Counted from the first letter of the stretch, positions 1-7,130 are shown. The stretch: DNA of 15,747 nt from Fimenecus sp045595185 (GCA_045595185.1 JAZNZX010000011.1:1-15747); one strand, 5' to 3'. Numbers and translations: made by a program. The notes: generated from the letters alone by a model not told the origin.

Positions 1-141
1 GAAAGTATGGGTGGCATTTAGATGAGAATGGTCACTAAAGACCAATACGATAATATTGAACATGATAGTGGTATAGTTTACTATGTAGTTGATGGGGATA
101 AGGTAGTTGTTTATTTTGGGGATTCAAAACTTGGAAGTGCA
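1..141. repeat. Left inverted terminal repeat / protein-primed origin
   Basis: The first 141 bases are a perfect reverse complement of the last 141 (15607-15747); the match breaks at base 142. After one leading G the end reads AAAGTA, the terminal hexamer known from phi29. Protein-primed phages start replication at both ends with a terminal protein bound to the 5' base, so this repeat is the expected origin. It also holds the first 40 codons of a small ORF and a possible inward promoter. The leading G may be an assembly artefact or real. Confidence 0.93.
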
Positions 142-219
142 AACACTGCTGGTGTTACAAGTCTTAGGTCAGTGAAAATAGAAACTACAATAGGAACTGC
201 AACCTTTAATAATTTATAA
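22..219 (+). CDS. ITR-encoded small protein, left copy (tail-fibre-type N-terminal motif)
   Basis: A 65-residue protein. The first 40 residues lie in the terminal repeat and are identical to those of the right-end copy; the last 25 differ. The block around TKDQYDNIEHDSGIVYYVVD followed by VYFGDSKLG resembles a short motif common near the ends of phage tail-fibre and appendage proteins (QYD...LYY.D...YLGD). The TAA stop at 217 abuts the AAGGAGGG site of the next gene, as in an operon. The start at 22 is uncertain: an in-frame ATG at 7 would add five codons including a TAG, and no clear ribosome site precedes either. With so little room for a promoter, expression is doubtful; it could be a fragment kept for its role as repeat DNA. 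Confidence 0.55.
   Translation: MRMVTKDQYDNIEHDSGIVYYVVDGDKVVVYFGDSKLGSANTAGVTSLRSVKIETTIGTATFNNL
56..84 (+). promoter_or_regulatory. Possible inward promoter inside the left ITR
   Basis: TTGAAC (56-61) and TACTAT (79-84) are separated by 17 bases, a partial match to sigma-A boxes. It would transcribe inward to the gene at 232. Only 21 bases precede the ORF at 22, so a normal promoter cannot lie upstream of that ORF within this molecule. The match is imperfect. Confidence 0.35.
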
Positions 220-231
220 GGAGGGAAAAAT

Positions 232-810
232 ATGTATAGTTTTAGAGCAACATCATCAAGTGATTTTTTTAGCAAATATGATAACACAATCAATTGCTTT
301 AAGGCGTTTGGCAATAATATTAGAGAAGACAGTGAAACAGGTAAGATTTTGTTAGCCTACACTTCGACCTATAATATGAGTGCATATGGTGGAGTTAACT
401 CTACAACACTAAATTTGTCGCCAACTGATAGCTTTAATCATGTTGAGTGCTACCAGACGAGCCATGCAACAATTATTATGATGTATGCATCAAGTCCGAC
501 AATTTCAATAGTTGCATTTGTAGAAAACGAAGATGGAAATATTTATTAGGTTTTCTGTCGCGGCTCTCAGACAAGTCCTGTTATATATTCAGATAACAGC
601 ACGTCAACAATTACTTATAGTGTCAATGGTACTGCAAGTCCTAATGTTACTGCATTATGTCATTTTGCAGCTTACGGCAGTCTTGGCGAAAATACAATTC
701 TTGACCACTTATGGTTTATGCCTATTCATCAGTATACTACACTTGGTAGCTTGATTCTGGATGGAGAACAGTATTTTACATCTGGCTATTGGGTTACAGA
801 ATTTGAATAA
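232..810 (+). CDS. Terminal surface/adhesin-type protein, left paralogue (one TAG read through)
   Basis: A 192-residue protein when TAG at 547-549 (residue 106) is read as Gln; the stop is TAA at 808-810. AAGGAGGG sits 7 bases before the ATG. The sequence is rich in Ser, Thr and Asn with alternating beta-type stretches and no membrane segment, as in phage surface or receptor-binding domains. Its last 55 residues match the right-end protein (14899-15513): shared positions include LC.F, a YG/KG, FMP..QY, a conserved EQY and T.GYW near the C-terminus. The N-terminal halves are not clearly alike. I do not recognise a named family; a virion adhesin is inferred from composition and from the paired position at both genome ends. 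Confidence 0.72.
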
Positions 811-827
811 AAATGAGGTGATGAAAA

Positions 828-1349
828 ATGAATAATACAATTAGTATTTCAACTCAGAATCTTCCGCTTTCTGCCGCACAAAAATGTGTTGCAGGAAATG
901 AAGATGAATATTTTCAGATTGTTAGCTTTTACATTGCTTCAGCAAGTGGCAACAGGCCTAATTCAACTGGTTTGACAATTCAGGTTGACCCAAGACTTAC
1001 AGTTGTTGGTGTAAAAGGTTTTAATTTCTATCAATATTTGCTTAACAATGCCGGAAGAGTAATAGCTACTGGCAGAGAGGATATAAAATCTGAAGCTGAC
1101 TTAGGAGATAATAAATTCTTTGTTACAACTGCTTCAAATAAAGTTTATACTGAAGACGGCTATCTTTATTTCTTAAGAGTACAGTTCCCACAGGACGTAG
1201 CTGTTGGAGACGTATTCAATATCACAATTGATAAAACAGCAGAATTTAAGTTTGAAGATGCAAATGCTACTAATGAAGAAAGAGCAGCTATGAATACTTG
1301 GACTAAGAATAATGGAGTTGCTAATGGTAGAATAACAATCACTGAATAA
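828..1349 (+). CDS. Cohesin-like domain protein
   Basis: A 173-residue protein that looks like a single cohesin beta-sandwich. The order of features fits: an N-terminal strand ISIST, a strand GLTIQVDPRLTVVGV (cohesins have a Y/F-D-P/S-x-L-x-V turn here), then NFYQYLLNNAG, then DGYLYFLRVQFP followed by VAVGDVFNITI (the family's F.V...A..G.Y.I step), and a closing NGRITI strand (family NGSITI). It has no signal peptide, anchor or TAG codon. Cohesins bind dockerins, and a clear dockerin is encoded on the other strand at 9008-10060, so the two may pair. It follows the surface protein by 17 bases, with GAGGTGATG as ribosome site. The call rests on pattern only and a carbohydrate-binding beta-sandwich is the main alternative. 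Confidence 0.62.
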   Translation: MNNTISISTQNLPLSAAQKCVAGNEDEYFQIVSFYIASASGNRPNSTGLTIQVDPRLTVVGVKGFNFYQYLLNNAGRVIATGREDIKSEADLGDNKFFVTTASNKVYTEDGYLYFLRVQFPQDVAVGDVFNITIDKTAEFKFEDANATNEERAAMNTWTKNNGVANGRITITE

Positions 1350-1387
1350 TATTAATTCGCCGCGGCGATAGTCTCAATGCGGCATAT

Positions 1388-1463
1388 GGGTAGGTAGCCT
1401 AATGGTTGAGGCAACGGTCTGTTAAACCGTCCTATGCAGGTTCGAATCCTGTCCTATCCGCCA
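1388..1463 (+). tRNA. tRNA-Asn(GTT)
   Basis: A full cloverleaf: acceptor GGGTAGG (1388-1394) pairs with CCTATCC (1453-1459), D stem GCC/GGC, anticodon stem ACGGT/ACCGT around the loop CTGTTAA with anticodon GTT at 1421-1423, T arm GCAGG-TTCGAAT-CCTGT, discriminator G, and an encoded CCA (1461-1463). It reads AAC/AAT. It cannot read the recoded TAG. Confidence 0.95.
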
Positions 1464-1466
1464 TAT

Positions 1467-1541
1467 AGGTGTCTGATGTTAATGGTAGCATAATAGTCTC
1501 CAAAACTATTCGTAGGGGTTCGAGTCCTCTGGCACCTGCCA
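1467..1541 (+). tRNA. tRNA-Trp(CCA)
   Basis: Acceptor AGGTGTC (1467-1473) pairs with GGCACCT (1531-1537, one G-U). A short D arm ATG/CAT is followed by anticodon stem ATAGT/ACTAT with loop CTCCAAA (1498-1504) and anticodon CCA at 1500-1502. The T arm is AGGGG-TTCGAGT-CCTCT, and CCA is encoded at 1539-1541. It reads TGG. It starts 3 bases after tRNA-Asn, so both probably come from one transcript. Confidence 0.9.
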
Positions 1542-1548
1542 AAGTCTC

Positions 1549-1637
1549 GAGAAGTCAAGAACGCATACAGCAACCTATTTTGGTACAACTATAATTTGTT
1601 CTTAAGGCATCGAGATTAAGAGCTTGACTTCTCACCA
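1549..1637 (+). ncRNA. tRNA-like inverted repeat ending in ACCA, of unknown role
   Basis: GAGAAGTCAAG (1549-1559) is a perfect reverse complement of CTTGACTTCTC (1623-1633), followed by ACCA. The span from stem to discriminator is 86 bases and lies 7 bases after tRNA-Trp, so it looks like a third tRNA. I could not fit D, anticodon or T arms: there is no TTCRA T-loop and no CTA anticodon in a proper loop. Instead a second hairpin fits (TTCTTAA 1599-1605 with TTAAGAG 1616-1622), with a competing pairing AAGAAC (1557-1562) to GTTCTT (1598-1603). The right arm also carries a promoter -35 box. It may be a decayed tRNA, a structured RNA such as a packaging RNA, or a DNA operator. Confidence 0.4.
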
Positions 1638-1652
1638 ATTTTATGATATACT
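1624..1652 (+). promoter_or_regulatory. Early promoter for the replication operon
   Basis: TTGACT (1624-1629), 17 bases, TATACT (1647-1652): a near-consensus sigma-A promoter reading into the HNH, terminal-protein, polymerase and ATPase genes. Its -35 box is inside the right arm of the inverted repeat 1549-1633, so anything bound to or folding that arm could affect initiation. Confidence 0.75.
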
Positions 1653-1962
1653 ATATATAGAAAGGAAAGAGAAACGACGTAAAACACCTTTCAGATTTTA
1701 TTTTTGGAGGTAGTACTCCTTTTCTTTTATTCTCGTCGGATTCTGATATCAAGGTTTTACAGGTCAATCAAAGCTTTGACTCAATTTTGGTATTTTTTTA
1801 TTTGAGTAGAAGGCTTTTAAATCTACTTTATAAGTGATGGAACGGATATCATCTGTGTTCATTACTCACTCCAAAAGGGTAGCTTGAGTGCCATGGGCTA
1901 CCCTCTTCTCCTATGAGAGAAATGGGGTAAAAATATTATATTTGGCACAGGAGAAGATTATT
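1653..1962 (+). other. Gene-free leader of about 300 bases with many hairpins
   Basis: No convincing ORF. Visible pairings include GTAAAAC (1679-1685) with GTTTTAC (1753-1759), GGAG/CTCC around GTAGTA followed by a T-rich run (near 1707-1729), GTCAA/TTGAC near 1763-1780, GTAGA/TCTAC near 1807-1827, a longer imperfect stem AGTGATG/CATTACT (about 1832-1867), and an 8-bp hairpin AGGGTAGC/GCTACCCT (1876-1883 with 1897-1904). It lies between the early promoter and the first nuclease gene, so it would be the 5' leader of that mRNA. It could be an attenuator, a regulatory RNA or the source of a packaging RNA; none is proven. Confidence 0.5.
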
Positions 1963-2511
1963 ATGTATGAAAATGAAATTTGGAGAGCAATTGAGAATTA
2001 TCCTCAATATGAAGTGAGCAATTGTGGGAGAGTTAGGTCTTTAAAGCGTAAAGCTCCACATATTTTGAAAGCGTGCATGAGTTCTTGTGGATACCTGTGC
2101 GTTACTTTATCAAAAGAAGGAAAAGTAAAGACGCTCCCAATCGCAAGACTTGTAGCAAAAGCATTTATACCAAATCCAGAGAATTTGCCAGAAATTGACC
2201 ATATCAATCGTGATAAAACAAATAATTATGTTGAAAATTTACGTTGGGTTTCACGTACAGAATAGGTTGCAAATAAGGCAAAGAGTTGGGAACATAGTAT
2301 AGAAACAAAATTTCAAGTTTTATGTATTGAAACAGAAGAAAAGTTTAGTAATTCCGCCGCGGCAGCACGATGGATAAGTGAATAGAATTTATCTGATTCA
2401 GCGGTTAATAATATTGCAAAACAGATAAGAAAAGTTTGTAATAAGGACTACGGCTGTAAAACAGCTTATGGATATCATTGGGAATTCGTCCAGGAGGGAA
2501 ACAATAAATGA
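1963..2511 (+). CDS. HNH homing-type endonuclease (NUMOD4-HNH-NUMOD1-like), two TAG codons
   Basis: A 182-residue protein with TAG at 2263 and 2383 (residues 101 and 141) read through; it ends in TGA at 2509-2511. ATG at 1963 follows AGGAGA; a longer frame from 1888 lacks a ribosome site. Domain order: an N-terminal NUMOD4-like segment (W..I..Y..YEVSN.GRVRS, residues 7-31), an HNH_3-like core with IDHINRDKTNNYVENLRWV, and a C-terminal DNA-binding segment ending GYHWEFV. The usual vHRLVA histidine is Ala here (IARLVA), so activity is uncertain, though the D-H pair is kept. Its stop overlaps the terminal-protein ATG. It is probably a selfish nuclease gene carried in the operon. A paralogue lies at 5138. 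Confidence 0.85.
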
Positions 2512-3098
2512 ATATAATCTCAAAAGAAAGTTTGAGTAAACTCAGTATTGCAGAACTTGAAGGTAAGTTAATGCAAGCGAAAGAAGATTTTAAAGCAGCA
2601 TCAACCACTCTCTCAGAAGCAAGACAAAAACAAATTTTGAAAACAAAGGAAGTTAGAGGTAAGGCGGCGAAAAGAAAAAGAGAACTTATTTCTCAAATTA
2701 TGAAACTTAATAGAGCTACATAGAAAATTAATGCTCAAGTAGAAAGAATTTAGTTTGGCAATGTTCAGAATTTCGAAGCCAAGAAATGGAGTGCCTCACA
2801 GAAAGCAAAAGCAAGAAAATAGGAGTTAAAACAAACAGGTACTTATAAAACTTCTATGACTGACATGGAGAAAATCTATGCTTGGTGTGAAGATATGAAT
2901 GTATCAGAAGAGGTTTTAGAGAGACTTCTTGAGTTATATGGTGTTGAAGCACTTGCCAATATGAGTGGCGATGACTTCTATGATGAAGTATTGAATGCAA
3001 GACTTGATTTAAGCAGCGAAGAATTTTTTGAAACTTTTGTGCCGGGAGAAGAAAAAGGAGGATTAATAGACCTCGGTATTGAGGACCTCGGTGACTAA
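2508..3098 (+). CDS. Putative DNA terminal protein (primer of replication), three TAG codons
   Basis: A 196-residue protein with TAG at 2721, 2751 and 2820 (residues 72, 82 and 105) decoded. The start is ATG after AGGAGGG, overlapping the upstream TGA; the stop is TAA at 3096. The N-terminal half is highly basic and helical (KTKEVRGKAAKRKRELISQ), as expected for a DNA-binding region. The C-terminal half is acidic and helical (YAWCEDMNVSEEVLERLLEL) and ends in Asp/Gly-rich sequence. I see no catalytic motif. The call rests on position: phi29-type phages place terminal protein directly before the protein-primed polymerase, which starts 16 bases later here. phi29 TP is 266 residues, so this one is short. 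The priming Ser/Thr/Tyr cannot be named. Confidence 0.65.
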
Positions 3099-3113
3099 CA
3101 GGAGTGAGGGGTA

Positions 3114-4667
3114 ATGAACTATGATTACGAAGCAATTGATAATCGTAAGATAAAGTATAGTGATGATGTTTACTTTCTGAACTATGACGAGAATTTTGAG
3201 TTATGGCTCAATAGAGAGAAAGTTAAGTCATTCGATACTCTTCGTGATGTGAATAACTGGTTATTTCAGACATATGTGAATAAAAGACCGGCCGCGAGAG
3301 TATATGTATATACCGTTTTGTTTAGAGAAATAATGGACTATTATAAAAACACAACATAGTTTGGATTTAAAATTACCAATAAGAAAAATAATACAGAACC
3401 GATGGCTTTTAAAGTATTTGGCGGCATAGCTTATAAAAATGCAAAGTATTATTTGGGAACTGATAAAACAGATAAGATAAATCCTGCTAACTATTGTGAC
3501 CTAATTAAAATGTTTCATAATTCAAATATAAGACATAACTTTACTTCAAGCCTTAATGAGAGATTGTTTAAGAACAACGATGAAATGAAGGAATTTGGCA
3601 ATCCAGAGAATTTACCTTTCTCTGTTTTATCAGAGCTTTACAATAACACTTCACTGGCGCCGATTATCTATTCAGAAATCAACAAAGAGTTTGAGAATAT
3701 TTATTGTTATGACTTTGATAGTGCATATATAGCTTAGTATTTTCAATGCAAGTTTCCATACAAGTTTACCTATATTGGGACAAAATTAACACAAGGTAGT
3801 GAGAATTTTGTAAGAGCGAAATTCATAAATATTCGTGCAAAGAATCCACGCTTTCTTTCTCTATCTGTAGCAAATAGAAAAAATGGAAAGAATATTATTT
3901 TTATGGATAAGCAGAGTAAAAGAGTGTTGATGGCTGACGAGGTGGTAGTAAGTTTCTTTTATAATCTTGATATGGACGTTATTAACTATGATTATGAGTA
4001 TGACGAAGTAATAATTGAAGCCGCATGGAAAGTTGATATGAAGCCGCTGCCCAAGAGTTTTAGAGATGTAGTGCTTGAACTCTATAAGACAAAGGAAGAA
4101 GCAAAGGAGAAAGGAGAACCTTATGCAGATAAAAAGGTTTTACTCAATCGAATTCACGGCTTCTTCTTAACCAAGAATAATGTAGGCGGCGTGGATAGAC
4201 AAATCTATTCTTCATTGCCTGCTCAAATTGGTTTCTATACGATTGCACGACAGCGTAGAATTATGAGGAACTTAATTGAAAAGGTTGGACTGGAAAATAT
4301 AATATCAGCTCATACAGATAGTATTAAGACAAAAGGTTGTTTTGACGCCGCGGTAGAAGAATATAATAGAACTCACAAAACTAAGTATTCTGATACTCTT
4401 GGAATGTTACAGTCAGAAGGAATAATGGAAAAGGTTGTTTATTTCTCTAACACAAGAGCAAAGTATATAATGGACGGAGTTTTTAAGACTAGGCACGGCG
4501 GCATTGATGAGTTCACAAATAGCATAATTCTTAAAACCTATACTTATGAGACTTTGAATAATCTTAGTCCTTATCCGCACACATTAAACAAAGTTTTTAA
4601 AAGAGAAGAGGGAAGAAATTACCTTTATAGAATAACTGAAAATAGAATATTCTCGGAGGGAGTATAA
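3114..4667 (+). CDS. Protein-primed family-B DNA polymerase, two TAG codons
   Basis: A 517-residue protein (phi29: 575) with TAG at 3357 and 3735 (residues 82 and 208) read through. Motif A is YDFDSAYIA-TAG-YF (Asp200); phi29 has DVNSLYPAQMY, so TAG stands at its Gln. Motif B is K341-VLLN-R-I-H-G in place of phi29's K-x3-NSLYG. Motif C is A-H400-T-D402-S, so the first Asp of DTDS is His while the metal-binding second Asp is kept. A KY motif (RAKYIMDG) follows. The N-terminal region is shorter than the phi29 exonuclease: a D-x-E (DYE, residues 4-6) may be ExoI, but the ExoII Asn/Asp pair is not visible, so proofreading may be lost. It copies the linear genome from the terminal protein at both ends. 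Its TAA overlaps the next ATG. Confidence 0.9.
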
Positions 4668-5134
4668 TGAAGAACAAACTTGGAAAAGAAATCAAAATTT
4701 ACAAATCAGACGTTATTGATTTGAGTTTAAAGTACAAATGGAAGGAAGGCGCCATAAAGGTGGTTGAAGATGAAGAAACCTGCCGCTCTTATTATGAATG
4801 TCCTTTCACTGATATCCCAAGTACATCAGGAATTTATTTGTTTTGCTTTCCTGACGGACAGTATTATGTCGGATAGGCAAAGGATTTGGCGGCGAGATTT
4901 ACAACTCATTTCTATAATTTCTATAGTGAGAAATGCAAAGACTGGCATAAGGATTTGGAATTAACCTCTTGGTATAAGACTAAGAAATTTATACAAAAGT
5001 ACTGCAACTACTATTATATGGAATTGCCGCCTGATAAACTTGATATATATGAGCATAGTGCTCTTGCATAGATTGTTAATAATAATAAAACTGAATTGTA
5101 TTATAATACAATTTTCTACAGAAAGGAGGACTAA
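4667..5134 (+). CDS. GIY-YIG endonuclease, two TAG codons
   Basis: A 155-residue protein with TAG at 4874 and 5069 (residues 70 and 135) read through and TAA at 5132. The core reads SGIYLF (G55-I56-Y57), then QYYVG (Y67-V68-G69), then TAG-AKDLAARF with the catalytic Arg77, and a later E129 in IYEHSALA, the usual metal-binding Glu. Family members read YIGQS or YVGQA at the TAG, strong evidence that TAG is Gln. The ATG overlaps the polymerase stop (TAATG) after GGAGGG. Such nucleases are usually free-standing homing enzymes in phages; it sits in a block with an HNH gene between polymerase and ATPase. Confidence 0.88.
5094..5113. repeat. 20-base perfect palindrome
   Basis: AATTGTATTA followed by its exact reverse complement TAATACAATT, then TTTTCT. 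It lies in the last codons of the GIY-YIG gene, 25 bases before the next ATG. It could be a dyad operator, a weak terminator (AT-only stem, short T run), or a hairpin affecting translation of the next gene. Confidence 0.6.
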
Positions 5135-5137
5135 TAT

Positions 5138-5587
5138 ATGAGAGAAATCAAAGGATATGAAGGACTTTACGCAATTACAAGCTGCGGGAAAGTTTGGAGT
5201 TATAGAAGCAAGAAATTTTTAAAACCAATAATAACAAAAAATGGATATTATATGGTAAGATTAATTGTCGATTATAAAGTTGAACATAAATATATCCATC
5301 GCTTAGTTGCAGAAGCTTATATTCCCAATTTTAATAATTATGATACAATTGACCATATAGATGGCAATAAAGAACACAACTATGTAAATAACTTACAATG
5401 GATGATGAGAGGGAATAATGCAGCAAAAACAAATAAGAAAAAAGTAAAATGTATTGAAACCAATCAGATTTTTAATTCTCTGATAGAAGCAAGTAAGTTT
5501 GCAAATACAAACCCCTGTAACATAAGTTGTGTTTGTAATAACGGAAGACAAAAAACTGCTGGCGGTTATCATTGGGAATTTGTATAA
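5138..5587 (+). CDS. HNH homing-type endonuclease, second copy
   Basis: A 149-residue protein with no TAG, ending in TAA at 5585. ATG follows AAAGGAGGACTAATAT, and the ribosome site lies inside the end of the GIY-YIG gene. Domains: a NUMOD4-like start (IKGYEGLYAITSCGKVWS, residues 4-21), an HNH_3 core with IHRLVAEAYIPN (His54) and TIDHIDGNKEHNYVNNLQW (Asp72-His73, Asn85 region), and a NUMOD1-like C-terminus (IFNSLIEASKFA) ending AGGYHWEFV. Unlike the copy at 1963 it keeps the HRLVA histidine. Likely a mobile nuclease gene inserted between polymerase and ATPase; its TAA is part of the ATPase ribosome site. Confidence 0.9.
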   Translation: MREIKGYEGLYAITSCGKVWSYRSKKFLKPIITKNGYYMVRLIVDYKVEHKYIHRLVAEAYIPNFNNYDTIDHIDGNKEHNYVNNLQWMMRGNNAAKTNKKKVKCIETNQIFNSLIEASKFANTNPCNISCVCNNGRQKTAGGYHWEFV

Positions 5588-5599
5588 GGAGGGATAAAT

Positions 5600-6817
5600 T
5601 TGCGTTATTTTAGCTTTGATAAACTTATAAAAAGAGACCCTCAATACGTTATCGCAATTACTGGGCGTGGTTCTGGTAAATCAACAGATATGGCAAGAAA
5701 GTTAATTGAAGCCTATGAAGAGAAGGGGGAGATGTTTGTAATAATTCGCCGCCGCATGGGCGTTAGAATGGCTTTAGAAACTTGGTTTGACAGTTTTGAC
5801 TATTCTGTTACCGAAGATGATAACTACGATAAAGATAAGGACCCATTCTATAGTGAACGTAATCATGTAATTGCGTTCCATTCTACCGGTACAAATAAGG
5901 ATATGTACACAATCGACGGCAAACCTTTTGGCTATGTATGTTATCTTAGTACATCTAATAAGGTTAAGTCTGCCGTATTTGACCCTAAGACAACAAGAAT
6001 CGTTCTTGAAGAGGTTATCGAAAATGCAATGAACGATTATATCCCCAATGAATATAGCGCTTTGATGTCAATTGTATCAACAGTATTTCGTCATAGAAAT
6101 GGAATAGTCTTCATACTTGGTAACTTCTTGAATCAAGATAGTAAATAGGCACCAATCCTTCGTGGTTTTGGTATTGATGTTGATAAATAGGAATTAAAGC
6201 AAGGAAAAATTTATCAATGGGGAGATGGCAATACGAGTGCTAAAGTTTGTTTCTTATGGGACTCTGTTGCTTATGAAGATGAAAGTGAAATTCCTGTCGT
6301 TCAAAAGGTTGCAAACAATAATGTTGCCATCAATGGTCAGTTTGAAGTTGATTATGACCTTTTCAGCCAAAAATATGAATATCCTGAGATAGACTTCATA
6401 AGAGATTCAATTGATAAATTCGTGGTATTCGACGATGATGACTCCTACTTCCCAATTCTGAATGAAGATATGTAGTGTATCGACTGGGTTAAGAATGATT
6501 GGGACTTACATGAGTTAGGAGACCACGGCAATCTTGAAGAGTATAATAAAATGGTTAAATACAAAGATGTTTACATCAATATACTTAAGGTTGATGGAGA
6601 GGAAGACCCAATGAAGGCTTATATTAAGAAACTTAATAGTATAATGCCTTATAAAATCTATACTCCGCTTTATGATAAAGAGCATAGATACGGTGCGAAT
6701 ATTGATTTCTTCCTTAAAGGTATGAAAGATAATTTCCCAGGCTTCACTCAAAGATGGTGCGGCGGCAGAATTAAGTATCTTACACAAAATCGCGTATTTA
6801 AGGATACTGGGCTATAA
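5600..6817 (+). CDS. DNA packaging ATPase (phi29 gp16-like), three TAG codons
   Basis: A 405-residue protein (phi29 gp16: 332) with TAG at 6146, 6188 and 6473 (residues 183, 197 and 292) read through; stop TAA at 6815. The start is TTG at 5600, 6 bases after AAGGAGGG; no ATG is suitably placed. Walker A is GRGSGKST (residues 22-29, Lys27). Walker B is RIVLEEV (residues 133-139, Glu137/138). The segment FVIIRRRMGVRMALETWFDS between them is typical of terminase-like motors. It would pump genome DNA into the prohead through the portal encoded at 10936-11937. phi29 motors also need a packaging RNA; none was identified with certainty. The extra C-terminal length was not assigned. Confidence 0.9.
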
Positions 6818-6839
6818 TAATTTTTATAAAGAAAATTGC

Positions 6840-6868
6840 TTGACTTTTTCAATAAATTTTGTTATAAT
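6840..6868 (+). promoter_or_regulatory. Strong sigma-A promoter
   Basis: TTGACT (6840-6845), 17 bases, perfect TATAAT (6863-6868). It drives only the small membrane-protein gene at 6919 before the terminator at 7131, giving that gene its own strong transcript. The -35 context TTGACTTTTT is the same as in the - strand promoter at 14764-14792. Confidence 0.88.
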
Positions 6869-6918
6869 TATTATAGAAAGTTAAGAAAAAACCTTTAAAA
6901 ATAAGGAGGAGTTTTATA

Positions 6919-7122
6919 ATGAAAAAAAATATCAAAAATGGTTTTGAAGTAACGCTTGGAGTTATCCTTGCTCTTGTTTCTATTGGTGTTATCATAATGG
7001 TTTTTATGTTTGGAGGAGCAATGGCGGCACCTTCTACTAATTCAATTCATGAAACCTCTACAGTAGAAACAACAGTACCTATGAGACCAACTGAAGCAAA
7101 TTTTGTTCTTCATTATAATTGA
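6919..7122 (+). CDS. Small single-pass membrane protein
   Basis: A 67-residue protein. A basic N-terminus (MKKNIKNG) is followed by one hydrophobic helix, about residues 12-37 (TLGVILALVSIGVIIMVFMF then GGAMAA), and a Ser/Thr-rich tail of 30 residues. This suggests N-in, C-out insertion, or a cleavable signal with a possible A-x-A site near residue 36. AAGGAGG precedes the ATG and TGA ends it. It has a private strong promoter and terminator, so it is probably made early and abundantly. Roles to consider are membrane anchoring of replication, superinfection exclusion or lysis control. No named family is recognised. Confidence 0.8.
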   Translation: MKKNIKNGFEVTLGVILALVSIGVIIMVFMFGGAMAAPSTNSIHETSTVETTVPMRPTEANFVLHYN

Positions 7123-7130
7123 ATAAAAGA

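Noticed and set aside
1549..1637. Amber suppressor tRNA
   Set aside because: The ends look right but no T-loop, D-arm or CTA anticodon loop can be formed; kept as an unknown structured element.
1640..2511. Group I intron carrying the HNH gene
   Set aside because: No split gene flanks it: the tRNAs upstream are whole and the HNH stop overlaps the terminal-protein start, so it behaves as an operon gene.
2854..3135. - strand ORF opposite the terminal protein and similar antisense frames (for example 9518-9928 +, 10143-10325 -)
   Set aside because: No ribosome sites, low-complexity translations, and each lies opposite or out of frame with a well-supported gene.
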